Shown here: piece after piece, positions 42,690 through 54,659 of the stretch
Numbering within the stretch: position 1 is the first letter of the stretch
Layout: each line of letters opens with the position of its first letter
DNA from: Elephas maximus indicus
Taxonomy: Eukaryota > Chordata > Mammalia > Proboscidea > Elephantidae
Direction of reading: 5' to 3'
NCBI RefSeq assembly: GCF_024166365.1
Contig: NC_064820.1
Coordinates: 144,046,001-144,110,000 of the forward strand
Length of the DNA: 64,000 nucleotides
Notes under the pieces: model-generated
Database searches by the model: none
Told to the model about the DNA's origin: nothing
What the model saw: only the letters and a program-made list of their open reading frames with translations
Program-made: the position numbers and the translations under genes

Positions 42690-43135
42690 AGATAGATAGC
42701 TGCCATTGAGTTGACTCTGACTCATAGCACCCTTGTTTACAACAAAATGAAACGTTGTCCAGTCCTGCATCATCCTTGCGATTGCCAGTATGTTGAAGTT
42801 CGTTGTTGGGGTTACTGTGCCAGTCCATCTCACTGAGGGTCTCCCTCTCTCTCGCCAGCCCTCTGCTTCACCAAATATAGTGTCTTCCTCCAGCAATTGA
42901 TCATTCCTGATGATGTATCCAAAGCAAGCAAGTTGGAGAATGTTTTATTTTGATCCACAAGGTTTTCATTGGCTGATTTTTGAAATACATCACTAGGGCT
43001 TTCTTCCTGGTTTGTCATAGTCTGAGTTTTGCTGTAACCTGTCCAGCATGAGTGACCCTGCTGGTATTTGAAATACTGGTGGCGTAGCTTCCAGCATCCC
43101 AGCAACATGCAGGCCATCACAGCACAACAAATGGT
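42690..43135 (-). mobile_element. Chimera of RTE 3' end and tRNA-Gly SINE body
   Basis: 42690-42940 is about 250 bp of RTE 3' end ('ccatctcactgagggtctcc', 'tgatgatgtatccaaagc'). It passes directly into 42950-43135, which matches the body of the tRNA-Gly SINE ('aggttttcattggctgattt', 'cctgtccagcatgagtgacc'). On the - strand the SINE body comes first and the RTE end follows. No tRNA-like head is clear. Confidence 0.7.
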
Positions 43136-43745
43136 TGGTGGTTAGGACTTATGGTATGCATCTTTAACTTATTAAGAGTCTACTTTCTTTTGGCTAAAAA
43201 GCCAATTTTCTTTTAAAGTAATTTAAATAATAATCTCATATGTTTAACCATGTAGTTCACATTTCCAGTACTCTTCCATTGTCCTTTGTGTAGATTTATA
43301 TTTCCATATGGTATCATTTCCCTTTTGCCTGTTAATATTTCCTGTGGGGTGGGTCTGATGATGAATTCTTTCAGCTTTTGTTTGTCTGAAAATGTCTTTA
43401 TTTCACCATCATTTTTGAAGGATATTTTTGCCAGTATAGAAGTCTAGGTTAACAGTTGTTTTTTTGTTTTTTGTTTTTTTCCTTTTTTTCTCAATTCTTT
43501 AAAGATGTTGCTCATTTATCTTCCCATTTGCATTGTTCCTGATGAGAAATCTTTGTTCCTCTGTACCTAACTTGTCTTTTTTTTCTGACTGCTTTTACAT
43601 TTAAGCAGTTTACTTATGTCTTGATGTGTAGTTTTCCTCATGTTTGCTGTGCTTGAGGTTCGCTGAGCTTCTTGGTTCCGTGAGGTTTTCATTTTTATCA
43701 CATCTGGAAAGTTTTCATTCATTATTTATTCATTTTAGTCATACT

Positions 43746-46160
43746 CCTTGAAACTTAAAATGTTAACAGTCACTGATGTTCCTTGTGTAAAGTAGGGAAA
43801 AAAGGGTTTAAAAAAAAAGTATAATAAAGCACAGCTGTAATCCTTGTCCTGTAGCTAGTCATGAAGCCTAAGTTAGTAATCACAGCTGCCTTCTTCTGTC
43901 TTATACTATATTCCTCTTATTGTCTGCCAGGACTTTGACTAGATTCTTTATCTACCTGATGGGGTGAACCAAACTTCTATCTCCACACAATTGAGCCTTT
44001 AGGAGGCCTGTCTTTGTTGGGTTGCTGCAGTTTTCCACTAACTAGGACTAGTGGGGAAGTGTAAGAGGCACCTCAGTGAATCTCCTAGTTTGCAGACATA
44101 GTCCTTCTTGTTTCCATTATATAAAAGCAATAGCGTCTTCCTCTGGTAGCCAGATCTGTTACCTTGGCTAGTCCATCGACCTCCTTTTCTGTTGGCTAAA
44201 TGGCATGTGGAACCCCAAAGACAAGAGCCAGTTTAAGAATATTGGTGCTTCTAATTCATCAGAACATGACTGTGTTCCTGATGGAAGAGTTCTTTCCTTG
44301 GACTCTAGCAACTCAAACCCAACAAATTCAACATTAGGCAATGTTGGAACGGAAAGCAAAAATTATTTAAATAGGTCTTGGGCATAGCAGTAAAAGGGGG
44401 CACTTCTCCTTTCACTTTTGGTTCCATCCTGGCAATGGGAGGAGACAACAACACATATTACTCCTTGTTTAAAGAACTATACCACATCCTATTTTTTTTA
44501 TAGGACAGCACCCAGCCTTTCACAGTGTCTCCCAAATGGCTGTGTAATATGAGCATGCATTTGATGCTCAACTGCTCTATCAAGCTGGCTATTTCTGGAT
44601 GATGGGGCATGTGGTAAGACCAGTGAATCTACTTCCCTTACTATAAACTGTCACAAGGTGATCATTATTTGTTTAAGCTTAAAATAGCAGAAGAACTGGC
44701 ATAGGCCTAGAGCAAGATGGTACAGTTATACCATGGCCCTGCCGTTAATGCAAAGTGTTTCCATTACTGATGAGAAATACAAAGGAAAAGCAAAAGCTTT
44801 TCACCAGTAGCTGTGTAACTGATGACGAGGACTCTTGATTTGCTCCACCAAAGATAGCAAGCACATCTGGACCTGCTGTTGCAAATGACACCATCACCTA
44901 ATTAAGTACAGTAATTACTGTGGTTCTCCAAGAGTTCCTCCCCCCCCCCACCCTTTTGCACTAGCCATAAGTTGTGGTAGGAATCATCACCCCTGCTTCT
45001 GTCAGGTCTTTAATTAGTAGTGGCACTACTCTTTGCAGTTCCACCTGGAGACGGAAGGAATGGTATTTCTAGAGGCTTTCATTTGGCACTTGTTATCATA
45101 ATATCCTTTACTTCATGGGTCATGGAACCAATGTGTATGTCTATTCCCACTGTATGTTTTAAAACTGGGAAAATAAATGAACATGTGGTCTTCCTGAACC
45201 CACAGTTAGATGGACTGAGGTCAAGATTCCCAACTGTCATTCAAAATCCATAAGCCCCTATTCTGACCAGTAGTTCTCAATGACATTTTGGGCCTCATGG
45301 GTCAGCAAAAGATCAAAACAAGCATAACCACCCCTGCAAGGTCTGGTGTTTTCCACAGTCACTCATAAATGGCTGCAGGGAAAGATTCACACTGTATACT
45401 TGGTACTGCCTTTCAAGGTATTTCATCAAAGAAACTGGCCTTCTCTACGCAGGGCTTCAGGTCTGTTAACTGGCTTAGATCCAAGAACTGGGGAAAAAAG
45501 GTCTTAAGCCCCCAATAAGTAGATTCAAATTAGGCCTCTGCTCCAGCAGTCCTAAATATTTCCTCATAAAAATTACAGGCAACATCTTAGCAGGTACCCA
45601 TTATTTCATTTCTGGAGATGCTGGGAACATTTAGCTATCTATCATTACAGGCTGCTAAGGGCCAAAACACTATTCTGTGCCTTTGACTTTTTATAATTGC
45701 CCCCCGCTTGTCCTTGATAATTAAGTGCCACCACCTGTTTTCTACCACTCAGAATCCCATTATTCCTGTTAAGATCAAGGAACCCAATTTCATTACATCA
45801 TACCACCACCATTATTTCCAGCCTACACAAAACAGCCACACAAAGTTCTGCAAGAATGCTATTGCCCTATCTCTAACCAATGCATTTTAAAAAATGTTTT
45901 AATAAAGGGAGTGTTCTTGGGCCTTTTCAGGGAATGTGATAGGGAGGTGGTTGATCAAGTTGCATGTAACAGATCCGTCCCAACAACCATTTCCCTGAAC
46001 CTTCAGACTCCTTCCTCTAAATACGCCAGGGAAGTTCTGGCGTTTTGACTTTATTAACTGTAGGCTTTGAGCCTAGGCTTCAATTAGCTAATTTAGTAGA
46101 CTATCGACACCACTTGCGGTGCCTAAACCAGCACTTTGAATTCCAAATCCCAAGTATGTA
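43746..46160. other. Gene-free region, no gene recognised
   Basis: About 2.4 kb with no MIR, L1 or SINE that I can name. A C-run is at about 44940-44950. Open frames at 44205-44387 and 45020-45253 lack family resemblance. Some of it may be a decayed ERV internal region, but I cannot show this. Confidence 0.4.
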
Positions 46161-46309
46161 TACCCATATCAGAGTCCCTGGGTGATGCAAAAGGTTACGA
46201 GCTCAAATACTAACCAAAAGATTGGCAGTTTGAACCTACCCAGAGGCACCTCAGAAGAAAGGCTTGGTGATCTGCTTCTGAAAGATCAAGGCCTTGCAAA
46301 CCTTAGGAG

Positions 46310-46859
46310 TGTTATGAATTGAATTATGTCTCCCCCCAAAATATGTGTTGTAAATCTTAACCTCTATGCCTGTGGTAGAGCTCTGGTGGCACAGTGGTTA
46401 AGAGCTACAACTGCTAACCGAAATGTCAGTGAAAACCATATGGGGCAGTTCTGCTCTGTCCTGTAGGGTCGATATGAGTTGGAATCAACTCGATGGCAAC
46501 AGGTTTAGTTTTTGGTTTCTATGCCTGTGTTTATAATCCTATTTGGGAATGGGTTCTCTTTATTGTGTTAATTAGGCAAGATTAATGTAGGGTGTATTTT
46601 GAGTCAATCTCTTTTGAGATACAAAAGAGATTAAACAAGCAAGCAGAGGCGAGATGGGGTAAGATAAATGCCAAGATACATGGAGATCTCCAAGGAACCA
46701 GAAAGCAGAAGCTGAAGAGACAAGGACCTTCTTCCAAAGCCCACAGAGAAGAGAAAGCCTTCCCCTAGAGCCAGCACCTTGAATTTGGAGAAAATTAATT
46801 TCTGTTAAAGCCATCCACCTGTGGTATTTCTGTGATAGCAGCACTAGATAACTAAGACA
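46310..46859 (+). mobile_element. MaLR-like solo LTR nested in a SINE
   Basis: Starts 'tgttatgaattgaattatgt' and ends 'ctagataactaagaca', the forward reading of the family seen in reverse at 2569 and 40200. The flanks AGGAG (46305-46309) and GGGAG (46860-46864) differ at one base. Confidence 0.88.
46375..46517 (+). mobile_element. AfroSINE inside the LTR, with target duplication
   Basis: 'gtagagctctggtggcacag' onward, flanked by perfect TCTATGCCTGTG duplications (46363-46374 and 46518-46529). It has a deletion of part of the head. It is the innermost layer of a three-level nest. Confidence 0.92.
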
Positions 46860-47254
46860 GGGAGTGAAGTTCTACTCTGCACACCTAGAGTCTCCATGAG
46901 TCAGAATTGACTTGATGACAACTGGTTTTTGCCTTGATACCCTTATCAATGAATTCAATCCAACTGAATCTGTATTTCTTCCTCTTTAGTCTGATGCTTT
47001 TAGAATCTACTCCCACGCTGTCCAGGCTCCAGCCAAAACAGATTGTCAGGGTCGTGACATTCTTTCAGTATATACATTTTCCCCTCCTAGGGCAGTTCTT
47101 ACACATCTCCATCTGGGCTATGTCTGAATATGGGCCTGGAGGCAGTGAGAGCAGGCTGAAGTGGGCCCTGAGGTAGTGGCATCCAGTTGTGAGGCACTGC
47201 CCAAGCTATAACTGTTGAGAAAGACTTTTATGTTGAGGACTGATTCCTTCCATT

Positions 47255-47940
47255 GTTTTTGCCATCTAGCCTGCTCCAACTCATGGCAACCTTGTGTATA
47301 ACAGTACCATAAATGTTGCCCGATCCTGTGTCGTCTTCATGATCATTGATATGTTTGAGTCCATTGTCATGACTATTGTGTCAATCCATCTCATTGAGGG
47401 TTTCCTTTATTTTCATTAACACTCTAATTTACCAAGCATGATGTCATTTTTTAGCAATTGGTCTTTCCTGATGACATGTCCAAAGTAAGCAAGCATAAGT
47501 CTTAACCATCCTCACTTCTAAGGAGCATTCCGGTTGTATTTTTTTAAGACTGATCTGTTCATTCTTTTGGCAGTCCACACTACATTCATTATCCTTCACC
47601 AGCACCACATAAATACATCTATTCTTCTTCTGTCTTCCTCTTTCATTGTCCAGCATGCATATGAGGCAACTGAAAAGGCCATAGCTGGGTCAGATGCACC
47701 TTAGTCATCAGAGTAACATCTTTTTAAAATTTTTAAAGAGGTCTTTTGCAGCAGATTTGCCCAGTGCAATACATCTTTTGGATTTCTTGACTGCTACTTC
47801 CATGGACATTGATTGTTGATTCAAGTAGAATGAAATCATTAACAATTTCAGTTTCTTCTCTATTTATCATGTTGCTTACTAGTTGTGAGGATTTTTGTTT
47901 TCTTCACACTCAAGTGTAATCCATATTGAAGCTTTTACTT
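47255..47940 (-). mobile_element. RTE LINE 3' fragment
   Basis: 'caatccatctcattgagggt', 'ccaagcatgatgtca', 'aaagaggtcttttgcagcag' and 'gttttcttcacactcaagtg' parallel the RTE at 39333-40030. Frames are broken. Confidence 0.8.
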
Positions 47941-48565
47941 TCTGCCAGCCTGTCTCATGTACACCCTGCACGAATATGCAGGCTCCCGTTGAGCCAACTA
48001 TGTATGGAGCCCTTGGACTCTCTCAAATCTTTTCTGCACAGACTTCAGTCAGTCGGGGATGTGTGGAGAGCTTGAGCTGTCTTGAGTCTCCTCTTTACAT
48101 GTGTACAGCCTCCTAGTCATCAGGGATATGTAAAGAATTTTAGACCCTCTATGGCTCTCTAATTTCCAATCTCATTGTTAAATTTCCGGCTAGTCCACTG
48201 TTCCACTGTTCACCCTGTGTGAGACTACAATTACAAGGCAACGGAGCTATGGGCTTTCCGGGTTTATTTCCTACCAAGTTTGCTATTTTTATTGACAACA
48301 CCACTAGGCATGGACTTTATGCCATCCACTCCAAATCAAGTTAGCTACCTTACATAGTGAAGCTCCTGGTTTTCATTGTCAGGCCTGCCCTGGCAGCCCT
48401 ACTGCAGCAACTGAGCTAAGGAATGGAGAAAGGGAAGAGATGGGAGCAGTTCCAGGCAAGAATGCCACAGACTTCCACTACTCTTACACAAAATTCAGCA
48501 ATTTTATATGCATAAATAATTCTCAACTTGTTGTTTTCCATTGGTCAATTTCCAGAGCCCTGAGG
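47941..48565. other. Gene-free sequence, unassigned
   Basis: No gene, and no repeat that I can name with confidence. Confidence 0.4.
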
Positions 48566-48570
48566 TGCTG

Positions 48571-48795
48571 TAAGGAGCCCTAGTGACACAGTGTAAGCAC
48601 TTGTCTGTTAATGGAAAGGTCAGCAGTTCAAACCCACCAGCTGCTCCACGGGAGAAAGATGTGGCAGTCTGCTTCTGAAAGATTATAGCCTTGAGAACCC
48701 TATGGGGTAGTTCTATTCTGTCCTATATGGTCGCTATGAGTCGGCGTCAACTCCATGGCAGTGGGTTTGTTGTTTTTTTTTTTTTTGGTTTTGAA
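48571..48795 (+). mobile_element. AfroSINE (long-body form)
   Basis: 'aaggagccctagtgacacag', the body 'agatgtggcagtctgcttct' and the tail 'tatgagtcggcgtcaactcc', ending in a T-rich run. It shares the extra body segment with the copy at 22840. Confidence 0.9.
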
Positions 48796-50689
48796 ATGGT
48801 TGTTTTTAACAATTTTGTCTAATTTTTATTTGTGTTTTGGGGAGAGAATTTTCTGACATCTACACTCCACCATCACTAGGAGTCCAACCTGCCCATTTTA
48901 TCAGGTCTGGAGTTTGATTTTACCATACTTGCAGTCTAAGAAGTTAGGCTGTTATTGATTCATGGATGCTGGCAGAAGATACAAAACTCCTGGATCAGAG
49001 ACAAAGGACATTGTTACTCATGCACAGCACAGCAGGCAGCACCTCCATCAGCATATTTGCATCAGTTCCCTTTGCCCCAAATTCCCATGGAGGTGACGGG
49101 AAGGAGGCCCAGACTAATGCTAAGCATTCAGAGGGATTTGGGCACAGCTGAAGAATGTGTTTTTTTCTTCCCCCTCTTTTCATATTGATTTATTTCACAA
49201 CACCCTGCTCTGGTTGATCAAATGCAAACAGTTTCAGAAATCAAATTTGCAACTCTAAAATTAAGAGGACATGCATGATGATTTCACAGTGTCTCATTTT
49301 TCATCTGATTTACAATTGTCAAAATTAACATTACATGGCATCATTCATTATGTGTTTTTGCTCAACACTGCATTCTCCAAATCATGACAAATTCAATTAA
49401 AACCAGTTTCAATTAATTTCAGCTCCTCCAGTATTTTTAGTGCCTTTCTGCCCTTTCCTCTCTTTCTGCCAGCGTGTTATATTTTGTATGATTCTTAGTA
49501 TTATATCCTTTTAATATCTTAATAATTTCTTTACAATTTCCAGCACAACCCTGATTTTTTTTTTTAATTTTGTAATTGCAGATTTGGTTTATCTTTCCCC
49601 TTTTTGACTTATCTTTTTTATTATATTGAAAATGCCACATTGTTCTGAACTAAATCTCAGAGTTCTGTCTCTATGTAGAAGCTACTGTAGACACAATTCC
49701 ATGACACTCACAGAAACAAAAATAAGAACAAAGTTGCCTTGTATCCAGATTTGTTTTGAATGCAGTGTCTCACATGTTAGGAAACATATTAATTAAGGAT
49801 GAGATAATTAAGAAATGCTAAGTCGAATGGTTTTAAAATGGAAATCTCTGATGCTGTAATTCTTTCTCCAGGGAAATCTCTATGATGTATTTGAAGATAA
49901 AATATTCAATGACTTTGTCTGTATTGGGTTTTTGAACATTCTAGATCATAAAAAAATTATTTTTAAATATGCTTGTCACAATAGTGAAACTTTTATGCAA
50001 AGAGAATTTTAGTTGTGCTTACTAGGATGTAGCCAAAGATAATATCCTATTAATGATATTTTGAATGATTCTAGGATTTGAAGCAGTTTTCCTGACTAGT
50101 ATGGGTTAAAATCTTAGATTCTGTGAGCTTAGCAGAAAGACATATTTATAGTAAAATGCATAATACAAAGTTAATACTCCTTTTATTGTAACATATTAAA
50201 GGTACATAAATCTAAAAATGTTTTTTGATTTGTAAAATCATATATATATTACATATACATTGATATTTTTGCACTATGGAATATAATCCTATTCTTAATT
50301 AATAAATTTTATTTATTTTTTCATTCAATAATTTATACACAAATTGTTTTTTGATTTTGCAATCCCTGCAATGTTTCAGCACTCTCCTCCTTTCCCTTTC
50401 TATCCTGGCTTCTCTGTATCCCTTCGTCCAGTTTTCCTGTCGCTTCCTGCCTTCTTGCCTTTGATTTTGGGCAGGTGTTTCCCATTTGGTCGAACACTGA
50501 GCTTTTATAGCAGTAAGCAAGTATGTTCTTTGTCCTAGAAGGAGACATTACTGCATATCTCAAGTTGTTCACTGCAAACACACCCTGAGAAATGACCCAG
50601 GTAAAGAGTGGTCAGAATCTTCATTCTTGGCATATCCAGCAAGACATAGAAGGGCTAAAGAGACCCAGCATATTTAATTTTTTTTAATT
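48796..50689. other. AT-rich gene-free sequence
   Basis: No feature supported. The short frames at 48955-49188 and 50299-50581 have no family resemblance. Confidence 0.45.
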
Positions 50690-51420
50690 TAAATTAAAAA
50701 AATGGTAACTTTATTGGAATGAAGTTATTAATATCATTCATCAGCAGTGTAGTCTTCTTTTTATTTCTGGTATTGTAACTTATGTCTTCACTGTCTCTTT
50801 TTTCCTTAGGCAACTTCACCACTAGTTTAATTTTATTACTCTTTTTAAAGAAACACCTTTTTACTCTTGTTGACTCTTTTATTTTTCTATTTCTTTAGTT
50901 TCTGGTCTTATTTTTTATATTTATTTTCTTTTAAGTTTATTTGACTTTGATTTCTTCTTGTAACTTCTTGATTTGAATGTTTAGATAATTGATTCTCAGG
51001 CTTTGTTTTCTAATATGTGCATCTAAGACAATGACAAGTTTTGATATGTACTATTTTTACTAACATTCGGATCAAATATTTTATGATTTCTGTCATTATT
51101 GTTTGTCCCATGGTTTATTTAGAAATTTATCTCTTAATTTCAAATGTATAGATTTTGTAGTTATCATTTTGTTTTTGATTTTCAACTTAATACTTAGAGA
51201 ACATACTTTTGAAATTTATTGAGACTTGCTTTATGATCAAAATTGTCAAAAATTTGGTCAAATTTTGTTAATGTTTCATGTGTACTTGAAAAGAATATGT
51301 ATTCTGAAATTGCATTTGGTGTAGTAATTTATATATGTTGATCAAGTTCACTAATCATGTTCATCCCTACTAATTTGTGTGTTATATCCTTTTCCTGGGA
51401 ATATGTAAGATATCTAGGGA
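50690..51420 (-). mobile_element. Old L1 ORF2 remnant
   Basis: 'gtttgtcccatggtttattt' and 'cttgaaaagaatatgtattc' with 'atcaagttcactaatcatg' are the reverse complement of an ORF2 stretch in very old L1. No frame remains. Confidence 0.5.
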
Positions 51421-52291
51421 AATTGTAAGCTGAAGAGAACAAGGATCAAGAATTTGAAAACACCAGTATTTAACGCCACAGATTTCAGGGCTGGAAGCAA
51501 CAGACAAAACATGTCACATCTCAGAGAAGCCATCTCTTCCCTGATTCAGTTGGCACCCTTCCCACTTACTCTGCTTTATCTTATTCATTCACTCATTTAT
51601 CCATTGTCAATGAATGGATCTGAAATTGTATACATGTCTATTATCTGTCTCTCTGACTAGACTTTGAAATCTTCAGGAGGACTGTGACTGTTTGTTTTGT
51701 TCACACTGTATCCCCACTGCCTAGCACTTTAAAATAAGCGATTGGTGTATTTCCTTAAAATATATACTTGAAAGTTTGGGGAGGAAAGGTTAAGTAAATT
51801 AAGTCATAACCAATTTAAAGTATTTTATAGTACAGCATATATGACATACTATGAAGACCAATGCAAAATTTGGTTAAACTTTAAAGATAAAATGGAACAG
51901 TTCAAGTAAGTTTGCCTTTGACTTTAGGGACTTTAGACTCATTTATTCATGGAATGTGGGTGGTGAATGCAGAAGTACATGTTTATCACAGCTGTCATTA
52001 GTGGTATTTCAATGCAAAAAGCTTGAAAAAACACTGATATAAAGGGGTGACAGAGGAAGAGGAACAGGAAAAGAAGACTGAAAAAGAATTTTAAAAAGTA
52101 GGATGAGCATAAAGGCAAAATTGGATTGTTAACATCAAGAAAATGGATTATTTGGAGGAGACAATGAATGGTCAACTTTGTAAATTGCCAGAGAGAGACT
52201 CCCAGGGAAAATCAGGGCAACAAAAGAATCAACAAGGAGGACACTGCTTACCTGAGCAGTTTAAGTGAAATTGTTGGGAAATGGGGTGAGG
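51421..52291. other. Gene-free sequence, no feature seen
   Basis: No gene or nameable repeat seen. Confidence 0.4.
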
Positions 52292-52296
52292 AGGAG

Positions 52297-53269
52297 TGTA
52301 AAAATGGCTGCGTCAGACCCCTTCTAACTTTGTGAGCGGGGAGGATAATCAGCATCAGCCCAAAGCTGATTCCTATGGGGTGGAGGTCAGATATACCTCC
52401 AGTCTCCAATCTTTTTTACCAACTCTGACACCAGCCATCCTTCCCACAGCACTCTCTGCTTCTGTGCCGAGATCAATAATTCATTGCAGTGGCTACACAG
52501 AGCTCACAGACCATACTCAAGATTATGGGATTTATAAGGGAAGTAACAAGTTACAATTATGGATCAGGATCAACTTGGAAGTAATAGGAACAACTCAGGA
52601 TATAGCTTCTCAGTTGTGCCTGCAGGCAGGCCTCTGCCACCTGTCCCTGCTCAGGCTTGGCCTCTGCCCTGCGTCAGCAGGTGTTACTGCTCTTCAGCTT
52701 GCAGATGCAGATAAGTGCCCGGAGGCACTCCACTCCACCACTAAGCCTCCTGCCCAAAGGCGCTCAGCTCCCTCACTCCATGGGTCACCAAGCCCACTTT
52801 CCCACGTTGCTCCATGGGCTGGGAAGCTCATCGTGCCTTCTTGCACTGGTCTCCTGGTTCTGCTGCCACCATTTCCCTGCTGCTGGACTCTACCATTCTT
52901 CCCTCTGCTTCTCGCTGTCTCACACCATCTCCAGCATTACAGCTCTCTCTGTCTCCTGGGTCTAGGAGGTTCTTGATGCAGAGACCCTGGATCCAAAAGA
53001 TGCGCTTGCTCCAGACTCTTCTTGATGGTAGTAAGGTCCCTTTCCAACTTCTGGAATTGGCTCCCTTTAGGCTCCCTTTAAGCCTATCAAGATGGCAAAA
53101 CTGACCAATTCCCTATAAGGGTTGCAGGTACCTTATTTCCATTAGCAGACTGTCCAATCCCCAAAAGGGTTCCACTCACCTTATCTGCATAGTCCCACCC
53201 AATCATTTTGTGAGAGTTACAAGACCATGGCTAGAAAGGGCCATATAAAAGCAATTCACTGCACCACAA
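52297..53269 (+). mobile_element. 1-kb solo LTR with 5-bp duplication
   Basis: Starts 'tgtaaaaatggctgcgtcag' and ends 'caattcactgcaccaca', 973 bp. A perfect AGGAG duplication lies at 52292-52296 and 53270-53274. It is a relative of the LTR in TMED7 intron 2 (27903). No internal genes. The 5-bp duplication excludes the classic 4-bp gammaretrovirus-type pattern. Confidence 0.85.
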
Positions 53270-53382
53270 GGAGAAGCCAGCTGTCAGTGGATAATGAATT
53301 ATGTTGACATACTGCTTAATACCATATTTCTGACTACACTGCAATTTTGAAAACCAAGTAATTACTCTCTCCCAATGCCTAC

Positions 53383-53850
53383 CTTGAAGACTAAGGTGAA
53401 ACTGACCCAAGCCATGGTGTTTTCAGTAGCCTCAAATGCATGCAAAAGCTGGACAATGAATGAAGACTGAAGAAGAATTCATGCCTTTGAATTGTGGTGT
53501 CGCCGAAGAATATTGAATATATTATGGACTGCCAAAAGAATGAATGAATTTGTCTTGGAAGAAGAAAAACCAGAATGCTCCTTAGAAGCAAGGATGGTGA
53601 GACTAAAAAAAACATCTCCCATATTTGGACCTGTTATCCAGAGGGATCAGTTCCTGGAGAGGACATCATGCTTGGTAGAGGGGTCATCGAAAAAGAGGAA
53701 GACCCTCAATGAGATGGATTGACTCAGTGGCTGCAATAGGCTCAAACATAACATTATAAGGATGGCTCCGGACAGGGCAGTGTTTCATTCGGTTGTACGT
53801 AGGGTCGCCATGAGTCAGAACTGATTCCAGGGGCACCTAACAACAACAAA
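53383..53850 (+). mobile_element. RTE LINE 3' end
   Basis: A + strand copy of the RTE C-terminal region: translated pieces include WCRRRILNILWTAKRMNEFV and LEEEKPECSLEARMVRL. It ends with the 3' tail 'gtcgccatgagtcagaactg' and 'cacctaacaacaacaaa'. Frameshifts occur near 53610-53720. Confidence 0.82.
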
Positions 53851-54622
53851 TGCCTACCCTCAATGGCTGTTACTGTTTTTGTTGTTGGGGTAGGGGGGAG
53901 TAAATAACTTTTGGCCCTACCTCTGAGCCCTAGGTGTGGACCTTGAATTTACTATCTGTGATCTCTGAGTTCTGGTTATTGAGTTCCTCTCCTTTAGTAG
54001 GAAGGGAGTAGGGTCCTGGGGATTAAAAGTGTGTGTGTGTATGGTGGGCGGGGGGGGCGTGAGTTGGCAGGGGTGTTGGTTAGCTCTGGACATGGCTTTT
54101 AGAGTATGTCCGAGGTTGAGAACCTGAGGTAGTATCAAGTATTTCAATTTGTAAGGCTTTTCATACTTGGTTTTTTTTTTCTTGTCCTCCCTTAATATTG
54201 AGTGGAGTTTCACTCTGTTTTGGTGGTGGAAAACGAACTGGAGAAAAGGCTTTTTGGAGAAAGGAGTGGTGCACCACAGCACCACAGCACCACAGCACCT
54301 GCAGGGGTGTGGTTGACTGCAGTAGTCAGTGAGAGAGCCCCAAAGGGAAAGGAAAAGTCAAGGAACCATCTTGGGGGACCGGGAGAGTCTCTGAACCTGT
54401 AAAGGGTCTAGGATTTTTTTAGGTAAGACCAGATGTTTTCTTCACCGCAGGGTTCAAGGGCTAACGACCTGGTAGGACCAGGCTTTGCTGTGGGCTCCGT
54501 GTTGGGGCGTACCAGACAGGCCCTGAGTCAATGATTGCAGTCCCAACCGCAGCACCCAGGTCTGTAAAGAGCAGACTGAAGTTCCTTCCCTCTGTGCCTC
54601 GAAGTCGCGGGTTATACGGACG
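53851..54622. other. Unique sequence before the second CpG island, with short tandem repeat
   Basis: No gene is evident. A 9-bp unit 'caccacagc' is repeated about three and a half times at 54267-54299, and a G-rich run is at about 54045-54058. Confidence 0.5.
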
Positions 54623-54653
54623 AAAAAAAAAAAAAAATTTTTTTTTTTTTTTT
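54623..54653. repeat. A15T16 palindromic homopolymer
   Basis: Fifteen A (54623-54637) followed directly by sixteen T (54638-54653) at the edge of a CpG island, similar in form to the A13T14 at 6902. Confidence 0.85.
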
Positions 54654-54659
54654 AACAAA

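Larger units (their letters stand above)
37855..43745 (-). mobile_element. Old L1 interrupted by RTE and SINE sequence
   Basis: L1 ORF2 sequence on the - strand runs from about 37855 (C-terminal side) to 39332. It resumes after the RTE at about 41723 (to 42550) and after a second interruption continues into ORF1-like sequence (43180-43745, with 'tgtttgtctgaaaatgtctt' and 'gctgtgcttgaggttcgctg'). Frames are destroyed. The order of the parts matches a single element about 3.5 kb long once the insertions are removed. Confidence 0.7.
46165..46935 (+). mobile_element. AfroSINE split by an LTR
   Basis: The head and body (46165-46309: 'agagtccctgggtgatgcaa', 'cttggtgatctgcttctgaa') continue after the LTR into the tail (46860-46935: 'gttctactctgcacacctag', 'gagtcagaattgacttgatg'). 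Removing the LTR rejoins a normal + strand SINE. Confidence 0.88.

Noticed and set aside
44205-45253. Short open frames of 60-77 codons as possible genes
   Set aside because: They have no family resemblance, no promoter or splice context, and lengths expected by chance.
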